A DNA stretch of 10,709 bases from DASRDE01 sp035652755 (GTDB taxonomy: Bacteria > Vulcanimicrobiota > Vulcanimicrobiia > Vulcanimicrobiales > Vulcanimicrobiaceae): NCBI GenBank assembly GCA_035652755.1, contig DASRDE010000144.1, positions 1 to 10,709 on the forward strand, given 5' to 3'. A program made the translations under genes and the position numbers. How positions within the stretch are numbered: the first letter of the stretch is position 1; each line of letters starts with the position of its first letter. The notes beneath the pieces were generated by a model. That model ran no database searches and was not told the DNA's origin. It saw only the letters and a list, made by a program, of their open reading frames with translations. Shown piece after piece: positions 1-7,149 of the stretch.

Positions 1-1
1 C

Positions 2-1408
2 GCGGCCAGCGAGTGGGCGCAGGGCGGCATTGCCGCCGCAATGGGCGCCGACGACTCGCCGGCGCTGCATCAACTCGACACGCAGCGCGCCGGAGCCGGA
101 TTGTCGGACGAAGCGATCGTCGAGATCCTCACGCGCGACGCTCCCGCACGAATAGAAGAGCTGCTCGAATTAGGCGCCGCTTTCGATCGTACCGAGAGCG
201 GCGCGCTCGCGCTCGGACGGGAAGCGGCTCATAATCGCAGACGCATCGTGAAGGCGGGCGGCGACGCGACGGGACACGAGATCCTCAAGGCGCTCATCGC
301 GGCCGTGCGCGCGACGCCGTCGATCACCGTGCTCGAACACACCATTGCGGACGATCTCATCGTGAGCGACGGACGCGTTTGCGGCGTCTACGCGCACGCG
401 TCGCGCGGCGGCGAACCCTTCGCCGTCCGTGCCGATGCAACAATCCTGGCGACCGGCGGCGTCGGACGCGTGTACCGCTATACGACCAATCCGCCCGAGG
501 CGACCGGCGACGGAATCGCGATGGCCGCGCGCGCCGGAGCCGTGCTGGGCGACATGGAGTTCGTGCAATTTCATCCGACCGCGCTGGCGGTCGCACGCGA
601 TCCGCTGCCGCTCGTGACCGAGGCGATCCGCGGCGAAGGCGCGATCCTGCGCAACGATCTGGGCGTACGCTTCATGCTCGACGAGCATCCCGACGGCGAA
701 CTGGCGCCGCGCGACGTCGTGGCGCGCGGCATCTTCTTCCAGCAGCGTGCGGGGCGCACCGTCAGCCTGGATGCGCGCGAAGCCATCGGCGAACGCTTTC
801 CGCAGAAATTCCCGACGGTGTTCGCCTATTGCATGGAGGCGGGCATCGACCCGCGCCGCGTCGCGATTCCCGTCACGCCCGCGGCTCATTACCACATGGG
901 CGGCATCGCCGTCGACGCGTGGGGCCGTTCGTCGCTGCCGGGTTTGTGGGCGTGCGGTGAAACGAGCGCAACCGGCGTGCACGGCGCAAACCGCCTGGCG
1001 AGCAACTCGCTGCTCGAAGCACTCGTGTACGCAACTCGAGTCGCGACCGACATTCTCAATGCCGCGACGCCGCCGGTTGCCCAAACGCCCCCGTATGCCC
1101 ATATCGCGGCGCCCGGCGAGTCGTGCGAACAAGCCGTCTCCGATCTGCGATCGGTCATGTATGCGAACGTGGGCCTGGTCCGTGACGACGCGGGCCTTCG
1201 CGAGGCGCTCTCGCGGATCGAAACGCTGCAGGACGCGGGCGCCGCGCAAAGCACCGAACTGCGCAACCTCTCGACCGTCGCACGGCTGATCGCGCAGGCG
1301 GCACTCGCGCGCCGCGAAAGCCGAGGCAGTCACTATCGCAGCGACTATCCGCATTCGCGCAGCTCGTATGCCAAGCGGTCCTTCACCACACTGCAGGGCG
1401 TTGCCTAA
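2..1408 (+). CDS. nadB: L-aspartate oxidase NadB, 5'-truncated by window edge
   Basis: FAD-dependent cytoplasmic flavoenzyme that oxidises L-aspartate to iminoaspartate, the first step of de novo quinolinate/NAD synthesis. The frame is open from base 2 and enters at the conserved SEWAQGGIAA segment that follows the N-terminal FAD-binding GxGxxG region, so about 40-60 N-terminal residues lie outside the window and the methionine at base 41 is internal. Numbering from base 2, visible marks are REAAH (about 73-77), the second FAD-contact segment ATILATGG (about 146-153), QFHPTAL (189-195), RGEGA, APRDVVAR (235-242), AAHYHMGG (around 294-301) and the FAD-binding GETSATGVHGANRLASNSL block (from 319). 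The His and Arg of these motifs match the E. coli NadB active-site residues. The C-terminal helical domain carries the usual ESRGSHYRSDYP motif. The GETSATGVHGANRLASNSL and AAHYHMGG motifs favour NadB over succinate dehydrogenase or fumarate reductase flavoproteins. It overlaps or abuts nadC. Confidence 0.97.
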   Translation, partial: AASEWAQGGIAAAMGADDSPALHQLDTQRAGAGLSDEAIVEILTRDAPARIEELLELGAAFDRTESGALALGREAAHNRRRIVKAGGDATGHEILKALIAAVRATPSITVLEHTIADDLIVSDGRVCGVYAHASRGGEPFAVRADATILATGGVGRVYRYTTNPPEATGDGIAMAARAGAVLGDMEFVQFHPTALAVARDPLPLVTEAIRGEGAILRNDLGVRFMLDEHPDGELAPRDVVARGIFFQQRAGRTVSLDAREAIGERFPQKFPTVFAYCMEAGIDPRRVAIPVTPAAHYHMGGIAVDAWGRSSLPGLWACGETSATGVHGANRLASNSLLEALVYATRVATDILNAATPPVAQTPPYAHIAAPGESCEQAVSDLRSVMYANVGLVRDDAGLREALSRIETLQDAGAAQSTELRNLSTVARLIAQAALARRESRGSHYRSDYPHSRSSYAKRSFTTLQGVA

Positions 1409-2255
1409 CTCGTTGACGCCGCCGAACCGGCTGCTCGTCGAGCCAATCGTGCGCGCCGCGCTGCTCGAAGATATCGGCCACGGCGGCGATCTGACGACCG
1501 ACGCGATTCTTCCGGCCGATCTTCGCGCGGAAGGAACTATCGTTTCGCGCGCGCCGGGCGTGGTCTGCGGGCTCGATGCAGCGCGTCTGGCGTTCGAACT
1601 CCTCGATCCTTCCTGCGAATTCGACGTTTTATGCCCGGACGGCGCCCGGGTCGATGCCGGGACGGCTGTCGCGCGCATTAGGTCGAGCGCGCGTGCGCTT
1701 CTCACCGGTGAACGAACCGCGCTGAACCTGGTCTGCCGTTTGAGCGGAATCGCGACGGCGACGCGCCGGCTGGTCGATCTCGCCGCCGGAACGCATGCGC
1801 AGATCGTCTGCACCCGTAAGACGACACCCGGATTGCGCGTCCTGGAAAAATATGCGGTGCGGTGCGGCGGCGGCTTCAATCACCGCTTCGGGCTCGACGA
1901 CGCCGTGCTCATTAAAGACAACCATATCGCACTGGCGGGGTCGATTCGCGCCGCCGTCGACGCGGTCCGGGCGCGCGTGGGACATATGGTCAAGATCGAA
2001 GTCGAGGTCGACAATCCCGAGCAGCTCGCGCAAGCGCTCGCACTGCCGATCGACGCCGTGCTGCTCGACAACATGGATATCGAAACGCTGAAGGCCTGCG
2101 TGCAGAGCGTGGCCGGACGCGTCGTCACCGAAGCCTCCGGTTCCATCTCACCCGAGCGCGTGGCGGCGGTGGCCCGAACCGGCGTCGACCTGATCTCCTC
2201 GGGCTGGCTCACGCACAGCGCTCCGGCGCTGGATTTCGGGCTGGACATAGGCTAG
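1368..2255 (+). CDS. nadC: Nicotinate-nucleotide pyrophosphorylase (quinolinate phosphoribosyltransferase) NadC
   Basis: Converts quinolinate and PRPP to nicotinate mononucleotide, CO2 and PPi, the last step of the quinolinate branch. With the ATG start it is 295 aa, about the usual length. Motifs: EDIGHGGDLTT (34-44), GERTALNLVCRLSGIAT (114-130), the TRKTTPGLRVLEKYAV block (149-164) followed by GGGFNHRFGLDDAVLIKDNH (167-186), KIEVEVDN (209-216), VLLDNM (231-236), VTEASGSI (253-260) and DLISSGWLTHS (274-284). These supply the Arg, Lys and His residues that bind quinolinate and PRPP and the acidic residues that bind Mg2+ in the family. The start is uncertain. ATG 1368 overlaps nadB by 41 bp and has no Shine-Dalgarno sequence. 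TTG 1413, four bases after the nadB stop, would remove 15 poorly conserved residues and avoids the overlap. Either way it appears translationally coupled to nadB. nadA is not in the window. Confidence 0.96.
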   Translation: MPSGPSPHCRALPNSLTPPNRLLVEPIVRAALLEDIGHGGDLTTDAILPADLRAEGTIVSRAPGVVCGLDAARLAFELLDPSCEFDVLCPDGARVDAGTAVARIRSSARALLTGERTALNLVCRLSGIATATRRLVDLAAGTHAQIVCTRKTTPGLRVLEKYAVRCGGGFNHRFGLDDAVLIKDNHIALAGSIRAAVDAVRARVGHMVKIEVEVDNPEQLAQALALPIDAVLLDNMDIETLKACVQSVAGRVVTEASGSISPERVAAVARTGVDLISSGWLTHSAPALDFGLDIG

Positions 2256-2263
2256 CCGGCCGC

Positions 2264-2270
2264 GAAGAGG
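2264..2270 (+). promoter_or_regulatory. Shine-Dalgarno site of the M24 aminopeptidase gene
   Basis: GAAGAGG lies five bases upstream of the ATG at 2276, in the 20-bp gap after the nadC stop. It is one of the clearest ribosome-binding sites in the window and supports this start over the later in-frame ATG at 2363, which has no purine-rich sequence ahead of it. Confidence 0.6.
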
Positions 2271-2275
2271 CTCGC

Positions 2276-3676
2276 ATGGACACCCGCGAGCCGCAACTTT
2301 CAGAAACCGCACCGGCCAAGGCCACGCACGACACCGAAGCTCCGCAGGCGCTGATCGACTTTATGTCGTCCGGCTGGTTGGACGCTCCGCTCGCGGCCGG
2401 CAGCATCCCGAATCGAGAACGGTTTGCCGAACGCCGCAAACGCGTGAGCGCCGCCTATCCCGGACAAGCCGTACTCGTCTCCGCCGGCTCGGAGAAGATC
2501 CGCGCCAACGACACGGCATACCGGTTCCGTCCGTCGACGGATTTCGCGTACCTCGCCGGTCCGGGCGAACCGGGCAGCCTGCTGCTGCTCGAGCCGAAAA
2601 ACGGCGGGGGCCACGACGCCGTGCTCTTCGTCCCGCCGCACAATCGCGGCCGGGCCGAGTTCTTTACCGATCGCGTGCGCGGCGAATTATGGGTCGGACG
2701 CCACCGCGGCGTCGACGAAAGCCAGCTCTATTTCGGCGTCGACCGTTGCCTGCCGATCGACGATGCAGCCGGCACGATCGAGGATCTGCGCGTCCGCGGC
2801 TGCGCGATCGTTTCGGCCGACGACGACGCCGAGCTCGGAACGTTTCTTTCGGAGTTGCGTCTGATCAAGGACGACGCGGAAGTGCGCGAACTGCGGCGCT
2901 GCGTCGAGATTACCAAGCGCGGATTCGAGGACGCGATCGCGCTGCTCCCCGGCGCTGCATCGGAACGGGAGATCGAGGCGGCGTTTTGGCGCCGCGCGCG
3001 GATCGAAGCAAATGACGTTGGGTATTTGACCATCGCGGCCGCCGGCAACCACGCGTGCACGCTGCACTGGACGCACAACGACGGCAAACTGCGCGCGGGC
3101 GACTTGCTGCTGCTCGATGCCGGTGTGGAAGCCGAATCCCTGTATACCGCCGACATCACGCGCACGATTCCGATCTCCGGAACCTTCACAGCCGAGCAGC
3201 GCGCGGTCTACGACATCGTCTTCGAAGCGCAAGCTGCCGGCATGGCGCAGGTCCGCCCGGGCAACGACTTCTTGGAACCCAACCGCGCGGCGATGCGCGT
3301 CCTGGCGCAAGGATTGATCGATCTTGGCGTCTTGCGCGTTTCGCTCGACGAAGCGCTGGACCCCGAGCGGCAATACTACCGCAGGTACACGCTGCACAAC
3401 GTCAGCCATATGCTCGGCATCGACGTGCACGACTGCGCCAAAGCGCGATCGGAGACGTATCGCTATGGAAAACTGCAGCCGGGAATGGTGTTGACCGTCG
3501 AACCGGGTCTGTATTTCCAGCCGGACGATGCGACGGTGCCCGAGCGGCTGCGCGGCATCGGCGTGCGGATCGAAGACGACGTCCTGGTGACGCCGCAGGG
3601 CTGCGAGAATCTTTCGGCCGGATTGCCGTCGCGATCGCGCGACGTCGAGGCGTGGTTCTCCGCTCTGCATGCTTGA
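2276..3676 (+). CDS. pepP: Xaa-Pro aminopeptidase (PepP-like, peptidase family M24B)
   Basis: Probable cytoplasmic dinuclear-metal aminopeptidase that removes N-terminal residues preceding proline. The 466 aa contain an AMP_N-type N-terminal domain (about 45-185, with RFRPSTDFAYLAG and LFVPPHNR) and a C-terminal pita-bread M24 domain (about 200-450). Aligned by eye with E. coli PepP, the five metal ligands are all present: D281 (LLDAG), D293 (TADITRT), H378 (HNVSHMLG), E409 (LTVEPGLYF) and E433 (GVRIEDD). H264 (TLHWTHND) and H385 (GIDVHD) match the substrate-side histidines. It should therefore be catalytically competent. About 40 N-terminal residues, polar and low in similarity, extend beyond the E. 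coli form, and there is no signal peptide. The start is supported by GAAGAGG five bases upstream. Its stop overlaps the start of the ABC ATPase gene by 8 bp. Prolidase or another M24B member is possible, but the AMP_N domain and YRFRPSTDF segment favour PepP. Confidence 0.92.
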   Translation: MDTREPQLSETAPAKATHDTEAPQALIDFMSSGWLDAPLAAGSIPNRERFAERRKRVSAAYPGQAVLVSAGSEKIRANDTAYRFRPSTDFAYLAGPGEPGSLLLLEPKNGGGHDAVLFVPPHNRGRAEFFTDRVRGELWVGRHRGVDESQLYFGVDRCLPIDDAAGTIEDLRVRGCAIVSADDDAELGTFLSELRLIKDDAEVRELRRCVEITKRGFEDAIALLPGAASEREIEAAFWRRARIEANDVGYLTIAAAGNHACTLHWTHNDGKLRAGDLLLLDAGVEAESLYTADITRTIPISGTFTAEQRAVYDIVFEAQAAGMAQVRPGNDFLEPNRAAMRVLAQGLIDLGVLRVSLDEALDPERQYYRRYTLHNVSHMLGIDVHDCAKARSETYRYGKLQPGMVLTVEPGLYFQPDDATVPERLRGIGVRIEDDVLVTPQGCENLSAGLPSRSRDVEAWFSALHA

Positions 3677-4601
3677 AGCGCACGCACTTCGCAAGGAGTT
3701 CGGCAGCGTCGTAGCCGTGCGGGACGTTTCGTTCCGCATCGAAGACGGCTCCACGTTCGGCTTGCTGGGCCCGAACGGCGCGGGCAAGACGACGACGATG
3801 CGCATGCTGCTCGACATCTACACGCCGGACGGCGGGAGCGTCACTTGGAACGGCCAAGCCGTCTCGGAGAGCGTTCGCCGGCGCTTCGGCTATCTGCCCG
3901 AAGAGCGCGGGCTCTACGGCAAGATGAAAGTGCGCGATCACATCGTCTACTTCGGGCGTCTTCACGGACTGAGCGACAGCGACGCCCGCGCCCGGACGGA
4001 CTCGTGGATCGAGCGGCTGCAGCTGCAGGAATACGCTAAGCGCCCATGCGCCGAGCTCTCGAAGGGCAATCAGCAGAAAGTACAGGTCGCCTGCGCGGCC
4101 GTTCACGATCCCGTGCTGCTCGTGCTCGACGAACCGTTCTCCGGGCTCGATCCGCTCAACGCCGACGTCCTGCTCGGTACCCTGAACGAACTGCGGCGCC
4201 GCGGCACGTCGCTGGTCCTTTCGAGCCATCAAATGTGGCAGCTCGAACAGCTCTGCGACCGCTTCTGCATCATCACCGGCGGCGAGAATCGCGTGGGCGG
4301 TACGCTCGCTGAGCTGCGCGCGGCCTGGCCGACGCGCGTGATCAAGGTCGAACCTCCGAGCGCAGCCTTACGCGCGGTGCTCGAAAACGTACCGCAAGCG
4401 CGCGCGCTGCCCGCGGAAAACGGCGCGCTCTATTACGAAGTACCCGCGACGACGGAGCTCCCGCAGTTGCTGCGAACGCTCGTGGGGGCGGACGCGGTCA
4501 CGCGCTTCGATGCGATGGAGCCGACGCTGCAGGAGATTTACATTCACACTGTGTCGCAAAATGCCGCAGCGCCCTCGCGCGCGGGAGGATCCTCCGATTG
4601 A
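3669..4601 (+). CDS. ABC exporter ATP-binding subunit, NatA/YhaQ type
   Basis: ATPase subunit of an ABC-2-type exporter, acting at the inner face of the cytoplasmic membrane. In 310 aa it shows Walker A GPNGAGKT (34-41), the Q-loop region written as FGYLPEERGLYGKMKV (73-88), the signature LSKGNQQKVQ (130-139), Walker B LLVLDEP (150-156), the D-loop SGLD (158-161) and the switch histidine in LSSHQ (H187). The YLPEERGLY and LSKGNQQKVQ versions are typical of the NatA/YhaQ group (COG4152), and the C-terminal ~90 residues fit the DUF4162-like tail of that group. The ATG overlaps the pepP stop by 8 bp, implying coupled translation; no strong Shine-Dalgarno is seen. The adjacent permease is its expected partner. 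NatAB of Bacillus exports Na+, but many relatives have unknown substrates, so the substrate is not assigned. Confidence 0.95.
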   Translation: MLEAHALRKEFGSVVAVRDVSFRIEDGSTFGLLGPNGAGKTTTMRMLLDIYTPDGGSVTWNGQAVSESVRRRFGYLPEERGLYGKMKVRDHIVYFGRLHGLSDSDARARTDSWIERLQLQEYAKRPCAELSKGNQQKVQVACAAVHDPVLLVLDEPFSGLDPLNADVLLGTLNELRRRGTSLVLSSHQMWQLEQLCDRFCIITGGENRVGGTLAELRAAWPTRVIKVEPPSAALRAVLENVPQARALPAENGALYYEVPATTELPQLLRTLVGADAVTRFDAMEPTLQEIYIHTVSQNAAAPSRAGGSSD

Positions 4602-5814
4602 CGAACTGATTACGGTCTACTCGGCCGAGATGCTGCGCAGACTGCAGTCGCGCGCATTCTGGCTCGGACTGATCTTCGGTCTGGCCGGAATTCTCGTCCT
4701 GATGAAGCTTCCCGCGTTTTTGGACGCGTACGCCGCGCAGACGACCAAAATCGTCCTGGCCGGAGATCCCGCGCTGACCGCGCGCGCGAAACCGCTGCTC
4801 AAAGGCGATTTCCCCATCTCCGCCACGATTCCGGCCCTGCGCGCAGCGCCCACGCGCGACGATCTGCACGCGCGCGGCGCCTCTTCGATCATCGCGCTTT
4901 CGGCGGCCCGCGACGGCTTGCACGTCACCGTCTACGCGCAGGACCCGAGCAACGCGCAGGCGACGCAGCTGCGGCGCGATCTGCTGCCGCTCAATCTGCA
5001 GCTGCGCACGCATCTGGCCGAACGCCAGGTGCACGCGCTCATTCAGATCCCGGTTACGGTGCGGTCGGTCTCCGAGAAGTTCGGAACCGTTGCCCAGGCG
5101 AACGCCGCGCGCGTCATCGCCTATATGCTGCTGGTTCTGCTCTACGTCCTCATCATCATCAACAGCCAACTGATCATGAGTTCGGTGGCCGAAGAAAAGA
5201 CCAGCCGCATCGCCGAATTGCTCGTCGCTTCGGTTCGGCCCAGCTCGCTGCTTGCGGGCAAAGTGGCCGCTTCGGTGACGCTGGCCGTCGTGCAGATGAT
5301 CGTCTGGGTCGCAGCGGCGTATGCCTTCGGCATGCAGGCGTCGCCGATTCAGACCCATTCGGGCGACAGCGACGTCGCGTTTTCGCTCAACGGCATCAGC
5401 CCCACCGACGTCGCGGGGTTCGTCGTCTTCTTCATTCTGGGCTTTCTGCAGATGGCCACGCTCTTCGCGGCGATGGGTTCGCTGATCAACCGGACCGAGG
5501 ATCTGGGAAGCGTGAGCGGGCCGCTCTTCATTCCGGTGATCGCCGCGTTCTTCATCGCGCTTACGGCGCTGGAGGTTCCTGACAGCCCGGGAATCGTCGC
5601 CTGCAGCTTCGTGCCGCTCATTGCGCCCTTCGTGATGTTTGCCCGTATCGTCGTGACTTCGGTTCCGCTCTGGCAGGTGGCGCTCTCCTTTGCGATCAAT
5701 GCCGCAGCCATCTGGGGCATCGCGCTGCTCGGAGGAAAGATCTATCGGATTGGCATGCTGCTCTACGGGCGTCCGCCGCGTCTTGGACAGATTCTGCACC
5801 TCTTGCGCGGCTGA
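4561..5814 (+). CDS. ABC-2 exporter permease, NatB/YhaP type
   Basis: Membrane subunit paired with the preceding ATPase. From ATG 4561 it is 417 aa. TM1 (about 33-53) is followed by an extracytoplasmic domain of ~130 residues. Next come TM2 (about 184-205) and the family hallmark EEKTSRIAELLVASVRPSSL (211-230), a cytoplasmic coupling segment. Further hydrophobic segments lie near 235-257, 284-306, 320-338, 350-366 and 371-393. The C-terminal YRIGMLLYGRPPRL is also typical of NatB/COG1668 proteins. The start is unclear. ATG 4510 and ATG 4561 have no Shine-Dalgarno and overlap the ATPase gene by 92 and 41 bp. ATG 4630 would cut conserved sequence. The only strong site, GGAGG at 4584-4588, is placed for an ATT at 4597. 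The region before 4597 (Arg/Pro-rich) looks like a shadow of the ATPase gene rather than family sequence. Confidence 0.92.
   Translation: MPQRPRAREDPPIDELITVYSAEMLRRLQSRAFWLGLIFGLAGILVLMKLPAFLDAYAAQTTKIVLAGDPALTARAKPLLKGDFPISATIPALRAAPTRDDLHARGASSIIALSAARDGLHVTVYAQDPSNAQATQLRRDLLPLNLQLRTHLAERQVHALIQIPVTVRSVSEKFGTVAQANAARVIAYMLLVLLYVLIIINSQLIMSSVAEEKTSRIAELLVASVRPSSLLAGKVAASVTLAVVQMIVWVAAAYAFGMQASPIQTHSGDSDVAFSLNGISPTDVAGFVVFFILGFLQMATLFAAMGSLINRTEDLGSVSGPLFIPVIAAFFIALTALEVPDSPGIVACSFVPLIAPFVMFARIVVTSVPLWQVALSFAINAAAIWGIALLGGKIYRIGMLLYGRPPRLGQILHLLRG
4584..4595 (+). promoter_or_regulatory. Palindromic Shine-Dalgarno (GGAGGATCCTCC) before the permease
   Basis: A perfect 12-base palindrome that includes the strong ribosome-binding core GGAGG and its own complement CCTCC, lying across the last codons of the ATPase gene. 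It is eight bases upstream of an in-frame ATT at 4597 in the permease frame. Since the loop would be too small for a 6-bp hairpin, only partial self-pairing in cis is possible. It may simply encode Gly-Gly-Ser-Ser, but its position at the gene junction suggests it is the permease ribosome-binding site. Confidence 0.45.
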
Positions 5815-5832
5815 TACCGCGCGCCGGGCACC

Positions 5833-7149
5833 GTGCAGGTAACGCACGCGCTGCGGCTGCCTGCGATTCCGCAGCCGAATCTTCCCGAGAAGATCGCGGT
5901 TTCGGTCAGTGCGCGCACACAGAGCGCGGGACTCTTCAGCACGCAGGTCGACGTCGACGTCGAGAATCACAGCCCTTCGCCGCTGATCTGCGACATCCGC
6001 GGGCGAACCATGTCGCGCGAGATCGCGCTTCGCCCCGGATACGTCTGGATCGACCCCAACACGACCGGAACGCTGCACGTGCGGGTCGGTACGCGCATTC
6101 CCGCCATTCACACGGTCGTCGTGCGCTTGCGCGACAACGCCCGCGAATATTTGGCCGAGACTGCGGTACAGGCGCCGCTCGCGCTCCGTCTGGTGCCGGC
6201 GCTGGCGGCCGTCTTGTTTCTGTGCGCCGCGGCGGCTCTTGCGGCCGGCGCGCTGCGTCCTCGCGTCGACGCGCTGACTGCACCGCCGCGCGTCATCGCG
6301 GGCGATCGCGTCGACGTCGGCTACTCCGCAAACGGCTTGGGTTCGATTCACTACGCCGTGCGCCGCGATGGGGCAACGGTCGGCGAAGGCATGCTCCCGA
6401 ATGGGGCGGGCACCCTTCGGTTCGTGACCGATCGCCTGCCCGCGCGCTATTCCGTGCTGCTTACGATCTCGGGGGCGCTCGGAAGCGCGGACGCCGAGCG
6501 CACGATCCTTTCACAAGCGCCGCCCGTACCGCCCGCCGTGGCGCAAATCCGTTCGCTGGAAGTTCAGCCTCCCGTAGCGGTTTCGGGCACGCGCATCCTG
6601 GTCCGGTACGCTTCCAACGGCCAAAGCGGAACGGTTCGTTTGATCGACGAGCGCGGGACGCCGTGGGATGCGGCGCCGTACAGCCGCAAAGGCGTGACGC
6701 CGCTGGCGGCACCGCACGTCGATGCGCCGCGCCACTTCGGTTTGCGTTTGGACGTACGCAAAGGCGACTCGATCGCCGCGGCCGTGACCGGGGTGGAGAT
6801 CTTGCCGCAGCCTTCTCCGTCCGCGTCGCCTCGCGCGAAGCGTCCCGCGCCGACGCCGCCGCCCGTCGCCGTGGCAAACGTTTGGACCAATCCGCGCTAC
6901 GTGATTTCCGGCACGTACTTCAGGGTGGCGCTGCGCGGTGCGGCAGCGCACGTAACGGGCCGCGCTACGCTCGAAAGCGCGGCGGGCACGCCGGTGCAGT
7001 CATCGCCGATTGCCCCCGGACGCGACGCGCTGTTCCTCGCTCCGTCGGTTAAACGCGCGACCACGTTTTACGTGATGGTGTCCGCAACGCGCGACCGGGC
7101 GGGTCAACTGCTGGTCGTACCGATCGTCATTCATCCGCGCGAAGTGTAA
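5833..7149 (+). CDS. Unknown single-pass membrane protein with three beta-rich repeat modules
   Basis: Not recognised as a named family. The 438 aa divide into: an N-terminal ~115 residues, beta-rich and without a signal peptide, with a VDVENHSPSPL...LRPGYVWIDPNTTGTLHVRV pattern like CARDB/NEW3-type beta sandwiches; one transmembrane helix (about 118-141); then three modules starting near 144, 238 and 348. Each module begins with a similar strand pair: VDALTAPPRVIAGDRVDVGY, IRSLEVQPPVAVSGTRILVRY and VANVWTNPRYVISGTYFRVAL. Modules are joined by proline-rich linkers (about 229-236 and 325-345). The protein is probably anchored with the repeats on one side of the membrane and the N-terminal domain on the other; orientation is unclear. 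It starts at a GTG with no good Shine-Dalgarno, 18 bp after the permease stop and in the same frame, so it is probably co-translated with the exporter. Its stop overlaps the convergent glycosyltransferase stop by 19 bp. A role as an exporter accessory is inference from position only. Confidence 0.85.
   Translation: MQVTHALRLPAIPQPNLPEKIAVSVSARTQSAGLFSTQVDVDVENHSPSPLICDIRGRTMSREIALRPGYVWIDPNTTGTLHVRVGTRIPAIHTVVVRLRDNAREYLAETAVQAPLALRLVPALAAVLFLCAAAALAAGALRPRVDALTAPPRVIAGDRVDVGYSANGLGSIHYAVRRDGATVGEGMLPNGAGTLRFVTDRLPARYSVLLTISGALGSADAERTILSQAPPVPPAVAQIRSLEVQPPVAVSGTRILVRYASNGQSGTVRLIDERGTPWDAAPYSRKGVTPLAAPHVDAPRHFGLRLDVRKGDSIAAAVTGVEILPQPSPSASPRAKRPAPTPPPVAVANVWTNPRYVISGTYFRVALRGAAAHVTGRATLESAAGTPVQSSPIAPGRDALFLAPSVKRATTFYVMVSATRDRAGQLLVVPIVIHPREV

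Noticed and set aside
170..1879. Long minus-strand open frame (569 codons) opposite nadB and nadC
   Set aside because: Arg/Ala/His-rich composition with no domain motif, fully antisense to two confidently identified genes; a usual by-product of high-GC coding sequence.
2195..2385. SSGWL occurs both at the end of NadC and near the start of the aminopeptidase, hinting at a duplication
   Set aside because: The codons differ and flanking residues are unrelated; the NadC copy is a conserved family motif, so this is coincidence.
2687..3817. Minus-strand open frame (376 codons) opposite pepP and the ABC ATPase start
   Set aside because: No motif, and the opposite strand shows all five M24 metal ligands and Walker A.
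5947..5964. Tandem GTCGAC/GTCGAC/GTCGAG hexamers
   Set aside because: They encode the alternating Val-Asp-Val-Asp-Val-Glu of a beta strand; too short to count as a functional DNA repeat.
4498..6351. Long minus-strand open frame (617 codons) opposite the permease and repeat protein
   Set aside because: Its translation is Arg/Asp/Gln/His-rich and low in hydrophobic residues with no recognisable fold, while the plus strand encodes a clear NatB-type permease.
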